DNA of 64,000 nucleotides, from positions 18,456,691-18,520,690 of the forward strand of contig CP154955.1 of assembly GCA_039621445.1 (NCBI GenBank), in the 5' to 3' direction. The stretch is from Euglena gracilis (taxonomy: Eukaryota; Euglenida; Euglenophyceae; Euglenales). The notes beneath the pieces were generated by a model. The model was not told the DNA's origin, did no database searches, and was given only the letters and a program-made list of their open reading frames with translations. The first letter of the stretch is position 1. Each line of letters starts with the position of its first letter. Below, piece by piece: positions 32,539-42,413 of the stretch. Made by a program: the position numbers and the translations under genes.

Positions 32539-33556
32539 CTGGGGGGAAGGCGGGGAGAGTCAAGGGCAGCCGTGGGCGACGGAAGGAGCGGACCGCACCG
32601 CAGGGCTGGGGCTGCCCAGGGCTGGACGGGAAGGCGGGGCGGGGGTGGGGGCGACCCCCACCCTACAATTTTTCACCGACCCCCGGGGGGGGGGGAAGGG
32701 GGGGTCACTCCACTTTTTGAAAAACCAGTCGGTCACTTTTTCTTCTTCTTCAGGAAACCAGTCAGTCACTACTCCCCGGGGGGGGGGGGGCGGCCACTCT
32801 GGAATCCAAAGGAAATTTGACCAAAAACGTGAAAAAAGGCCAAAAAATTTTCCGGGGCCTTCGGCGCCGGGTCACTTTAGTGGTTTCTTGCCGACCCCCC
32901 CCCGGGGGGGAGGGGGTCCGGGCCAAAAACCAGTCAGTCACTCCGAAAAAACCAGTCACCCCCCCCCCCGGGGGAGGTCGGCCAGTGCTTAAGCAATTGA
33001 CTGATCCCCACCCTCCCCCCATGATACCGCCCAAGGAAAAAATTCATTTGGGTGCTGATGGCACGAAATGTGAGTTTGACCGAACGTTTGCAGCCCCAGG
33101 AGATACGGGTAGTCGGACCTCCCACCCATCAGCCATATGGGTCAGGGTTTCGGAGACACGTGTACAGCCTGGGGGATGGGCAAGCGGTGGGTGGGGGAAC
33201 AGGGGAGGCCGTTGGGGGGGGGGGTACGTTGGGGGATATCAGGCACACAGGGTGCAACCCGGCCCCACCCCACATGGAAAGGCTGCCCGACCTCCAACGG
33301 CAAAAGGCACACTTTTTCCCCATCGCAAATGAAAGCCCGCGCAAAGCCCCGCAGCGGTTGCACTGACAATGGTCGAAACCTGTCAACTTTCGTACAACAA
33401 CCTCATCCAGACCCCATTCTTGGTGTTGGGTGGGTCGGGGTGGGGGGAAGAAGCCGCTGGGATGAGACAGGACGGGAGATGTGACAGGTAATGAGGATGG
33501 CCGCAAGACACAGAATGGGAAACGGTTGCCCCATCAGCCACCTTGTGCAATTTCAC

Positions 33557-33615
33557 CCGGGGCAATTCAAACAAGGCGAGGACGAAGAAACGTTGGATCA
33601 GTGCAGGGTGATAAT
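33557..33615 (-). CDS. possible helical exon (YHPALIQRFFVLALFELPR)
   Basis: The minus strand has a AGCTCTCAG acceptor and a GTGAAA donor, with 2 nt plus 19 codons reading YHPALIQRFFVLALFELPR. The peptide is a plausible hydrophobic helix, perhaps the first helix of the CH-like region. Phase does not link it to the confirmed exons. Confidence 0.4.
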
Positions 33616-34610
33616 CTGAGAGCTCACCCCATGGCATTCCCAACCTCCGAAAACAAACAAAAAAAAACAGTTTGCCATGAGTTCTGTTGCATTTCTAATA
33701 GACTTTCATTGAGAAAGATAGAAAAATAGAAAAATCTTGCCGAAATTACTCAAAAAGGGAGCAAGATGGCTGGCCGGTCTGCGGAGGACGCGGGTGGTGT
33801 TGTGAAAGCACCAGCAATACGAGGCCACCGTCGTGGCGCTGGCGCTGCTGTGCGACGTGTGTGGTGTGTGGGGGGTGTGGGGGGGGGGTGGGGGGGGGGG
33901 GGGGCAGCTGTCGCGTTGTGTTTTGTGGGGGTCCACTTTGCACGGAGGAAAGCGGTCACGTACGACAAATGTGAGGGTGGAGAGGACTGTGGGGGGGGGT
34001 GCCGTGGAATAGGGGGAGGCCAGAGCATCGTGAGTCGCAAAGTCAAAGGATATGACCACCGGCGTACAGGGTTGGAAAGGAAGACGGCCTGCAGTAGAAA
34101 CGCAGCTCATCGTTCTCCAAGTCTGAGACGAGGAGAAGAGTGTCGAGATAAACACATACAGAACGTATGGAGTAATATTTCCAAACAAATGAGACGACAG
34201 ACAACACATTGCACGCACAACCCAAACAACAGAACACACAACAAACATGCGCAAACATGCATGTACACACACAACTCAAAGCGCGCGCCAACAGCACATA
34301 ACAAACCACGCACACTCTCTCACAAAACACACACACCGGCAACCGCAGCCTCAGCCCCCTTGCCCATCCGGTTGTTCCACTGGGCTGTCAGAAGAGGGGT
34401 CTGTGTGGCTGGCCCCGGGGATGGCTGTCCCTTCTCCTCAGCACCGGAACTCCCTGTCCACCTCTATACAACGCAGCCTCTGCTGACCAAAACCGCCAGG
34501 AAAACAACACCAAAAAATTGGCGAACCCTGCCACCTGTACGCATTTGATGGTTGGCCCCAAGCTGTCAAAAAAATGGTGTTAGGGTCACACCCAGATTGA
34601 ACAAATTGGG

Positions 34611-34745
34611 TGGGTTACAGGTACAGGTGTAAGTACAGGGGGGTACAGGCAGGTAGGTGCAGGGGGGGCTTTGGTAGATACAGGCAGATACAGGCAGGTA
34701 GGTAGGTACAGGAGGGTGCTGGCAGGTCGGTGCAGGGGGGGGGGG
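34611..34745. repeat. TACAGGCAGGTAGG minisatellite
   Basis: Imperfect tandem TACAGGCAGGTAGG/TACAGG units ending in a G-run just beyond the donor of the exon at 34763-34882. Confidence 0.8.
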
Positions 34746-34762
34746 GGCTTTGGAGGGCCCAC

Positions 34763-34882
34763 CCGGCCAGTGGCCTCATCGGGGGCGTCCACGTCCTCCA
34801 CGCCCTCGCCCATGAGGCACTGCACCCGCACCCGCAGCGTGCCCGCGGGCTGGTCGTCGTACGCCAGCGGGACCTCGATGTC
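34763..34882 (-). CDS. C2 domain 3, C-terminal exon
   Basis: The minus strand has a GCCTTCGCAG acceptor and a GTGGGC donor, with exactly 40 codons in phase 0: DIEVPLAYDDQPAGTLRVRV, then QCLMGEGVEDVDAPDEATGR. A Pro-Leu core, then a basic or polar turn, then G-x-L-x-V-x-V is the usual last-strand layout of a C2 beta sandwich. The acidic tail after it starts a linker. It joins 35289-35375 in phase. Confidence 0.87.
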
Positions 34883-35288
34883 CTGCGAAGGCAGCGGCCC
34901 TTGCGCTGTCCATCTGTGCCGCTGGTCGGCGGCCCCGGGCCAATGGGGAGGGGTTTGGGGTCAGTACGGCTTTTCTCGTTCCAGAATCTTCGGGCGAACT
35001 TTACCCGCCCACCCCTAATTTCAGGTAGCCGACCTCGATTTCAGCCTGAAAAAAAGTATGTTTGATTGAATCGGAATTCACAGCATCAATGACCAAAAGA
35101 TTATGTTTTTGCGGACCATCTGGCCTCCAAAAAAAAAGCGTTTTTTTTTGCGGAAAAGTGCAAAAAAAAGGCCCAAAGGGGGTTACTTGGGCCTTATGGA
35201 CATTCAAAAAATTTCTAAAATTCCGAAAACATAATACCCCCAAACCAATGCGCAGGAGGCAGCCTCCAGTGCGTGCAGAAGGGCAGAC

Positions 35289-35375
35289 CTCGAAGGCCTC
35301 GTTGAACTCCAGGTCAGAAATGCTGCACACCCCAGTGCCGATGGACCCGGACACGCGCCCGTCATGGACAAGCAC
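35289..35375 (-). CDS. C2 domain 3 exon, downstream half of exon split by the TIR element
   Basis: Twenty-nine codons in phase 0, beginning VLVHDGRVSGSIGTGVCSIS and ending DLEFNEAFE before a GTCTGC donor. The AG that would act as acceptor (35376-35377 complement) belongs to the inserted element. The sequence continues directly from the 27-nt exon at 36359-36385. Without the element the two halves would read TIFHDGRVSGSIG, a normal C2 strand and turn. Confidence 0.85.
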
Positions 35376-36361
35376 CTTCAGTCACCCCCCCCCCCTTTGG
35401 GTCCCGCATCGCCCTGCATAGCCCTGCATCGCCTTTGAGGTCCTCAATGGTGCCCTTTTTGCTTCTTGGTTGCTATTGCCTGATTGTGGTCACTTTTGGC
35501 CCTTTGCTTTTTGCCACTTTTTGGCCCTTTTGCACTACTTTCGGCCACTTTTGGCGACTTTTGGTCACTTTTGGCCACGTTTGGTCACGTTGCCCACTTT
35601 TGGCTGATTTTGACCTGCATCCACTCTAATACCTGCATCTCCACATCTTCTCCAGTAGCCGCATCCTCCCATCCACTCCAGTTGCCACATCCCCGCATCC
35701 ACTCCAATAGCCTCATCCTTCATCCTGCATTTGGTCCAGCGGCTGCATCCACCAAATCTGCTTCGAGCGGATGCGGCGATATGGCTATTGGAGTGAATGC
35801 AGGGCTGCGGCTACTGGAGATGCGGCTACATGGGTAGATGCAGGATGCGGATGCTGATGTGCAGCCGCATCTTCTGCATCTGCCCATATAGCCGCATCCC
35901 GAATCCACTCCAGTTGCCGCATTCACTCCAGTAGCCGCATCCGCTCCAGTACAGAGTAGCCGCATCCACCGCACCCGCCATATCCGCTCCAGTGCCAGCA
36001 TTCCAAAACCAAAAACGGGCCGCAATTCACCCCCAAAAATGACAAACATGCCTTAAAATGTCCCAAAAATGTCCAAAAAAATACCCAAAGCAGGAGGAAA
36101 GTGGTCTAAAATGGTCAAGAGTGGGCAGAAACAGCCAAAAGTGGCCGGAAATAATCACTGAAATGGGCAAGAAATGGTCAAAATGGGCCAAAAGCGGCCA
36201 AAAGCGGCCAAAAAAAATGACCCAAAAAGGCCAAAAGTGGCAGAAAGTAGCGAAACCCTCTGGAAGAGGCCAAAAACGGCCAAATGTGCCCAAAATGGCT
36301 GACAAGTGTACAGTCATGGCCAAGAAATGCCTGCATAGCCCTGCATCGCCGAAGGTGCTTG
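35369..36361. mobile_element. introner-like TIR element inside a C2 exon
   Basis: The termini are CAAGCACCTTC (35369-35379) and GAAGGTGCTTG (36351-36361), an inverted repeat of 11 bp. The flanking 8-mers GTCATGGA and ATCGTGGA match at six of eight positions; both differences are silent in the minus-strand reading frame (His CAC/CAT, Asp GAT/GAC). A GC...AG intron from 36358 to 35376 on the minus strand removes all but 10 nt of the element. The spliced product gains six in-frame codons (CAA GTG CTT G plus the duplicated 8 bp). The interior has a 22-bp direct repeat near both ends, GGCCACTTTTGG-like units and a minisatellite, but no transposase. Splicing is inferred; insertion is supported by the ends and duplication. 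Confidence 0.85.
35640..35990. repeat. CGCATCCACTCCAG minisatellite inside the introner-like element
   Basis: Irregular tandem units of GCCGCATCCACTCCAGTA in both orientations (for example 35690-35760 and 35880-35990). They lie within the TIR element. Confidence 0.8.
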
Positions 36362-36385
36362 ATCGTGGAAGATGGTCAGCTCCAG
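36359..36385 (-). CDS. C2 domain 3 exon, upstream half of exon split by the TIR element
   Basis: After a CTTTCCCTGCAG acceptor the minus strand reads LELTIFHDQ (27 nt, phase 0 to 0), the last codon being supplied by the inserted element. The donor would be GC (CAA|GCACCT). LELTIFHD is a classical C2 strand (L-x-x-x-V/I-x-D). Confidence 0.8.
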
Positions 36386-37173
36386 CTGCAGGGAAAGTGG
36401 GTTGGGGCTCGGAGAAAGCACCTCTGCTGTGATTCATTCTTCATTTTTGTCAGACGACAACTGGTGTACAGGTGGAATTCAACAACAGGTTGATTTAAAT
36501 GGCAGGTGGGAAGTTTAATGCCCCCCTAGGGGGGGTATTAAACTTCTCACCAGGTTGGGCATGGTGCCACTGGGGTTGATGAAGGAGTGGGGTTAGGGTT
36601 AGGACCGGCCTGCCTGGGTTCGGCCGCACGCGCTGCACGCATCCCTCCTGGGCCAGGCGGAGCGATTCACAAAGGCGGTAGTCAGCCAAGAAGGAAGAAA
36701 GACAAAGCCCGCCGAAGGGTCAGCCCACACAAGGGACTTGGCCCTCCCTGTTTCCTCAAGGGATGACTGAGAAAGGCGGGAGCTGGGATTTGCGGTGTGT
36801 GGTGCGGTCGTCGGCCAGCACGCAGGTGGGCCACACCCGCGGCAGGCAAGGAGGTTCAAGGAAGGGAGTGGGGCCGAGCCCCAGGCCCGCCGGTCCTAAC
36901 CCCACTCCTTCACCAACCCCAGTGGTACCGTGCCCAACCTGGTGGGAAGTTTACAACCTGGTGGGAAGTTTAATACCCCCCCTAGGGGGGGTATTAAACT
37001 GCCCACCTGCCAAGTGAATTTACAAGGAGAGCACAGGGCTTTATTGCCTGCCTGTGTTGGGGAACACATTTGTGGCCTGTTGGAGACAGCTGCAAAACAT
37101 CAGCGGGAACTTCCTGTTCTCTAACAAAAAGAAAGTTGCATCCATGTAACTGAACTCAAATACTTGCAAAGCT

Positions 37174-37176
37174 GCA

Positions 37177-37224
<48 letters not shown>

Positions 37225-37354
37225 CGCACACACGCACGCACGCACTCACGCACTCACGCATGCACACATGCAAGCACATACACGCACACACACGCACGCA
37301 CGCACACACACACGCACACACACGCACGCACGCACGCACGCACGCACGCACGGA

Positions 37355-37393
<39 letters not shown>

Positions 37394-37480
37394 GCGCACA
37401 CACGCATTCACTCACTCACTCACTCACTTCCTCACTCATAACAGATACACACACACACACACACACACACACATAACACA
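37174..37480. repeat. (CA)n / CACG microsatellites
   Basis: (CA)n, (ACGC)n and (CACT)n runs with short interruptions in the intron directly downstream of the exon at 37514-37666. Confidence 0.93.
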
Positions 37481-37513
37481 CCCATTACACACACGCGCGC
37501 ACACAAACGAGAC

Positions 37514-37666
37514 CTCATCGTCAAGAGTCTCCAGGTCACTCTCAAACCGCAGGCGCTCGTCCCACTGCAGGTGGGCCCCCGCCGCCAGCTGCGTCCGCTG
37601 GCTGACCCCATCGAAGGTCACGCGCACATAGTACTGCAAGCGGTCGTCCACCCGCAGGCCCCGCCC
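37514..37666 (-). CDS. C2 domain 3, central exon
   Basis: Exactly 51 codons, phase 0 to 0, between an AATTGGCAG acceptor and a GTCTCG donor. Joined with the exon before it reads FTVMEGRGLRVDDRLQYYVR, then VTFDGVSQRT and, later, LQWDERLRFE. This is the standard C2 order: first strand, 'RGL..D' loop, second strand with Tyr, a basic third strand, then 'W.E...F'. The loop has Asp residues where calcium ligands can sit, but the full set is not obvious. Confidence 0.9.
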
Positions 37667-38081
37667 CTGCCAATTGATGCGGGGGAGGAATGGGCTGGGG
37701 TGGTCGGGACGCGGGGTCCAGGTCTATGGCACAGAAACAGTATGCTCAGAGAGTGAGCTACTCAGGGGCTGCTGAGAAACACATACAAATGGTAGGGATT
37801 GGGGGGGATGAACAAATGAGAGACTGGCACACAAGTGGGCACAACAACTACAAAATTATCTCACATGAATGAATTCCCAATTATTTCCCATTGCACACAG
37901 CATTCCCCGTGTGCTTATAAATATTTTTCAAAGTGTTTCACAAGCGTTTCTTTCAATCACTTTGTATCAACAACTTTTCTGGTCGATTTTCCACAAATTT
38001 TCCCATTTGAACAAGAAAGCTTTGCACATATAAGATGGGAACCGTGGAGGCATCATAAACTGTGGCTGAGGGTCGGCACAC

Positions 38082-38150
38082 CTCCATCACAGTGAACCAA
38101 AACACACACGTGGTCTTCACCACCTCTTCACTCGCAACCAGCGGGACACT
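38082..38150 (-). CDS. C2 domain 3, N-terminal exon
   Basis: The minus strand has a GCTTTTGCAG acceptor and a GTGTGC donor; 23 codons, phase 0 to 0: SVPLVASEEVVKTTCVFWFT and VME. It supplies the first beta strand (CVFWFTVME) of the third C2 domain and the linker after the coiled coil. Confidence 0.82.
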
Positions 38151-38261
38151 CTGCAAAAGCGATCAGGAGTTAACAGAAGAAATTCAAAAAAGGCACAAAC
38201 AATTGGAAGGACTCAAACGAAAATGGTTTGGCCACACGGATTAAGGGGGTCAGAAGTGTTC

Positions 38262-38482
38262 ACGCACGCGGGCACGCGCGCACGCACACACACATACGTA
38301 AGCACGCGCACATACACAAACGCTCACACACACCCACACACGCACACGCGCGCCAATGCACACACACTCACGCATGCATGCACACACATGCACACACATA
38401 CAAACACACACACACACACACACGCACGTATGCACGCATCGACACGCACGTGCGTGTACACATACACACGCGCACGAGCCCA
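38262..38482. repeat. (CA)n/(CG) microsatellite
   Basis: Irregular CACA/CGCA repeat about 220 bp long, immediately downstream of the donor side of the exon at 38527-38725. Confidence 0.93.
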
Positions 38483-38526
38483 TACATATGCACCTCGCCC
38501 AGGCGCACCAAATCACAGCGACATAC

Positions 38527-38725
38527 CGCGGTGCGGACCACCTGCTCCAGCTTCCCCAGCCGGTCGTTCTTCACCGCCAGCTGCTGGCGCAGCTTCTCGA
38601 TCTCGGCCTCCCGCTCCAGCACGGTGTCCTCCAGCTTCAGGATGCGCTCTCGGCGGGACTCCATCACCGCGTTGTACGTGCTCATGTGGATGCCGATCTG
38701 CACCCGCACCGCCCCTGCCGGCGTC
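38527..38725 (-). CDS. end of C2 domain 2 plus coiled coil
   Basis: The minus strand has a CTCCAACAG acceptor and a GTATGT donor, with 1 nt plus 66 codons. [13 protein letters not shown] closes the second C2 domain. The rest ([20 protein letters not shown], then [16 protein letters not shown]) shows clear heptads with Leu/Ile/Val at a and d positions, a coiled coil of about 45 residues that should mediate dimerisation. GC-rich third codon positions. It ends in phase 0. Confidence 0.9.
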
Positions 38726-39132
38726 CTGTTGGAGAATTGGGGAACATACTGGGGAGGGCAGGCGGTGGTGGTGTGTTGCACGGCCACACCAGACTGCCAG
38801 CAGGGTTCGCAGTATTGGTATCTTGCCTTAGTGCGTACCCACAACACCAAGCACCAACGGTCATTTCCCACTCCGGTGCTATGATCGACCCGGTCGGCCC
38901 TGGTCTGCAAATAGCCGGCCGTAGGTGCCTGACACCCGGAAATTGCCCAAAACATTGTCAATGAGAATCTGCTTTTTGCTCACCCACTCTGCTCGCCCCA
39001 CCCCCTGACCGACGGTCGGGGGCATATGCGTAGCCATGTGGAAGGTGCCAGACAACTCCTGAGATGTTGAAGAGAACGGTGAGCAGGGCAGTGGGGTGGA
39101 GGGCACACCGGTGGTGGAGGAAGACCTGGAAC

Positions 39133-39242
39133 ATCTGGACCTCCAGGATAGGGTCCTCCCCGTCCTCGTCGTCCAGCTCCGACAGGATGACGGTGCCCTT
39201 ACCGATGCATGTGTCCGAGCTGTACGCCTCCACGTGCAGCTC
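39133..39242 (-). CDS. C2 domain 2, third exon
   Basis: ELHVEAYSSDTCIGKGTVIL and SELDDEDGEDPILEVQ on the minus strand after an AATGTGCAG acceptor. CIGKGTV is the conserved 'D.(L/I)G.(G/A).(I/V)' strand of C2 domains, followed by an acidic loop. Two donors are possible. The GTTCCA at 39132 keeps phase with the next exon; the GTCTTC at 39125 gives a longer exon but the wrong phase. Confidence 0.83.
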
Positions 39243-39565
39243 CTGCACATTTGGGGCGGAGGGCTTCCCCGTCGCACCCGGAGCAACCTCCTTGCGGGCT
39301 CTTTAAGGCTCTTTGAGGGGGCTGTTCCCCCCTCCACCCCCCCCCCTTCGGACCCAAGGGGACCATGGGTCTGCCAAATTTCAAGCAGCTTGCCTCCCTG
39401 CGTGGCAAACTTCCGAACAGTTCCGCAAACAGCGGGAGGCAGCACTGCCCAAATCCCTGAAGCTGATTCTGGGCACAAACTGGGGGGTGGGGGCAAATCC
39501 TATTCCCCAAGAAACATCACGATGGCGACGCCATGCACATTGCTTGGGGACATTAACAGCTGTAC

Positions 39566-39655
39566 CTCGCAGGGGTCTTCGGGGTTGATGAAGAACGTCA
39601 GCGTCTCGTTCCAGACAGGGTGGTAAGTCTCATCCAGTACCTGAGTCTTCTTCAC
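39566..39655 (-). CDS. C2 domain 2, second exon
   Basis: Exactly 30 codons, phase 0 to 0, between a TCCCCCCCCCAG-like acceptor and a GTACAG donor. It contains TYHPVWNETLTFFINP, the hallmark 'NP.WNE.F.F' strand of C2 domains, preceded by a basic VKKTQVLD stretch. Together with its neighbours it makes a canonical type of C2 beta sandwich. Confidence 0.92.
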
Positions 39656-40414
39656 CTGGGGGGGGGGTGAGGGAAAAAATCGGTAATCAACACAAAACAC
39701 GAAGCAAGCAAGGACGATACGACGCCCCGGAGTTCCTGTCTAGCCAACGTAGGTGTGCAATCGTGAAGCGACATAAATTGGCATCCACAGAGCCCTTGAT
39801 CAGAAACATGGGTTTCTTTTGGGACCCTGGGGGGGGGTTCCCCCCTTTTCCCCTTGGCCCCCTTCATACCCAGGCGCATAACCTGATGTGGCCATGCTAC
39901 CGGGAATACACCTGAACCCATTCCATTTAAGAAATTAAGCCTAGTCAGGCCCAGTTGGTACTGAGGTGAATGACCGCTTGGGAACACTGGGCGCTATATG
40001 CTTTATTCTTGTTGACCCGAGTAAGCTTTGCGGCCCAAAAATGCTCACTTGGCGCGGATTTTCAAAAAAAAGTTAACCCGAATGGGTTATAAAGTCTGCC
40101 GCACCTCCTCCAAAAAGCCCAAATCCAGCTGGGTAGTCATTCTTCATGGGCCCGTGAAGTTGAAAGTTGTAAGTTCGAGTTGCACCAGGAAGTGTCACGA
40201 ATGACTCTTCGCTGCCAGTGATAAATAAATGCATCAGTTGTCACATGATTCTCACCGATTTTTTTTGGTACAACACATTCTCTTTAATACATTTGCCCTA
40301 ATTCTTCATCATTTTTGGGGGGAGATTTGTGCAGTTTGGCCTGGGAGGGGAGAGACAAATGAAGGAGTTGCAGGATGGGGTATTGTAAATGAAGGGAAGA
40401 TTAAATCAGCTCAC

Positions 40415-40514
40415 CTGTTCATCAAATATGAGTTGGACATGGAGGTCGTCCACGGCCTTCAAATCGACACCCGACATGACCATCACGTTGAGCCGCGGCA
40501 GGTTGCTCATGTTC
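40415..40514 (-). CDS. C2 domain 2, first exon
   Basis: The minus strand has a ATGTGCAG acceptor and a GTGAGC donor, with 1 nt plus 33 codons. LNVMVMSGVDFKAVDDLHVQ followed by LIFDEQ is the first strand, loop and second strand of a C2 domain. It joins the preceding exon (AG+G, Arg) in phase. Confidence 0.88.
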
Positions 40515-40741
40515 CTGCACATCATGGATGAGCAGTTCCGTTTGCAGTGCTAAGCCGCGCTGTGGTGCGCGTGTGGCTATTCATTGTGCGGTGGCGTTAA
40601 AAATAGCGCCTGACGGCCAGATGGCGCAAATGAAAAAGCGAACGCGCCAGCTGGCTGTCCAGAGCAATCAAGCAACGGGAGTCAGTAAATGTGTATTTGT
40701 AATTAGGAATGGGGGGCCAGCAATTTGAAGCCAGGCCACAC

Positions 40742-40854
40742 CTCATGAAGGCCGGGCGCCGGTGCCGCAGCCGCAGAGCCACGGCGAGGTGCAGCGTGCC
40801 GCAGTCCTCCAGCTTGTGCCAGAACTCCTGCTGCAGCGGCGGGGCCGCCCCGCC
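40742..40854 (-). CDS. C2 domain 1, C-terminal exon
   Basis: The minus strand has a GACGTGCAG acceptor and a GTGTGG donor, with 37 codons plus 2 nt. EFWHKLEDCGTLHLAVALRL gives the 'W..L......G.L.L.V.L' end of the first C2 domain, then a basic linker RHRRPAFM. Confidence 0.83.
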
Positions 40855-41346
40855 CTGCACGTCTCGTTCAAGGTCCAGCCCCCCCTACCCGCCCCCCGTG
40901 CCCGGCCATGTGCAGGTCATGGTGGTGCGGCGAGGGTTGGGCGGGCAATGCAAAATGAAAAATCCTCAAAATGCAAAAAAAAATGCAAAAACATGCAAAA
41001 ATGCAAAAGACGGGACTTTCAATCCCAGTGGGGGTTGGGGGACGGACGGCCCGCGTGCTCTGCACTGCCCAAAATTGGTGCACGTTACGGGGAAACAAAT
41101 GGGGGGGGGGGGGCTGCTCAAACTGCCCAACCCACTCGCAGTTGCAAAAAATACCCGACCGTGGTCCGGCGTGCCCCATAGTCCGGTGCTTCCGAATCCT
41201 CCCCGTTGTCGGGGTGGACCGCATGGCCGGACGGAACCCCGCACGCCCCAAACGCGTCATCCGGACGACGGGGGTGGGCCGGCGTCCCGGTCGCTGGGGA
41301 ATGCACCGTCCCCCCGGCAGGGTCGGGCGGGCAGGGCCAGCTGCAC

Positions 41347-41424
41347 GGGCGGGCCGTCGTCCACGAGGCTCAGGCTGCGCAGCTCGACGGTCCCCGCCCC
41401 GAGGCACGTGTCTCGCTCAAAGAT
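41347..41424 (-). CDS. C2 domain 1, third exon
   Basis: The minus strand has a GCCCGGCAG acceptor. It reads IFERDTCLGAGTVELRSLSL and VDDGPP, where 'D.CLG.G.V.L' is the conserved C2 strand. The donor GTGCAG at 41346 keeps phase with the next exon. The frame stays open to a second GT near 41307 and would add a Pro/Ala-rich segment, but in the wrong phase. Confidence 0.82.
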
Positions 41425-41848
41425 CTGCCGGGCGGCAGGGGCGGCTCCAAAAAGACAAACAAACAGCCCCCCCCCACCCCAGGAGGAAAATGCTTGAGAG
41501 CTTTGGGGGGGGGGATAATGTTGGGCACACTTCTCTTTTGCCAACTTCATGTCGCCGGCAGTTCATGAAAGCCGCCATTCTTTTACAGACTGGGTCACAA
41601 ATGGGTGGTTGGGTCATTTGGGGAGGGGTTGGGTTTTGACCAGCAATTCCTTGGTGTATCAGCCCCCACCTGATCACCCTCCCGGGAAGCCAAATAATAC
41701 ACCTTTGTTGCAATTAAATGGAGGGGGTTAAAACAAAAAAAGGGTCCCCAGGTCAGAAATTATCCGCATGAAGTTCTGTTGCGTAACAACAGCAAAAAGG
41801 AAGTGCTAGAACGACAGTTCGCATGGGACAGTACAGCGCGCCACACAC

Positions 41849-41962
41849 CTGCACCAAGAGCGTGTGCTCCTCCGTCCAGCCCCTCACGTACTCTGCTGAG
41901 TCAAACTCCACCGTGAGTGCCTCGTCCCACTCCGCATTGTCGCGCACGGCGGACTTCACCAC
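41849..41962 (-). CDS. C2 domain 1, second exon
   Basis: Thirty-eight codons, phase 0 to 0, between a GTGGCGCAG acceptor and a GTGTGTGG donor. It contains VVKSAVRDNAEWDEALTVEF, the basic strand plus 'N.EW.E.L...F', and ends EEHTLLVQ, which runs directly into IFERD of the next exon. Confidence 0.87.
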
Positions 41963-42059
41963 CTGCGCCACGCATTGGCGAAAGGGGCATGCGCGCATAA
42001 ACACACACAATCCGAAAACGCTGCACAACACGACACGACACGACACAACGCAACGCAAC

Positions 42060-42150
42060 ACAGCACAGATTCAACATAAAACACAACAAAACGCAACACA
42101 ACTCAACACCACAGAACACAACACAGAGGACCACAAAACACAACAGCACA
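42060..42150. repeat. ACAAC-rich pentanucleotide tract
   Basis: Short degenerate CAACA/ACACA repeat in the first intron of the minus-strand gene, similar in wording to the long tract at 2332-2618. Confidence 0.75.
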
Positions 42151-42413
42151 CAGCATTACAACGTTCAGCTGCCCACCCTTACACAGAGACAGACTCGTGC
42201 ACATGCAATCAAGCACATATACACATGCACCAACAAGCACACTGTGGTCTTTTAGAGGGATTCTTTTTTTAAAAAAATAAACCACAAAATGGGTTTGTCT
42301 TTTAAGCCTAGTAAAACCTCAACAGCATGATGGCCATATTGTTTTGCTGACCCAAGACACACATCACACATTAGGCCCCATCGGCGGGGCATAATGCTCC
42401 AGCTCCCCCACAC

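Noticed and set aside
40130-40200. tRNA-like sequence (GTTCGAGTTGCACC)
   Set aside because: A T-arm-like stem can be drawn, but no matching acceptor, D and anticodon arms are present.
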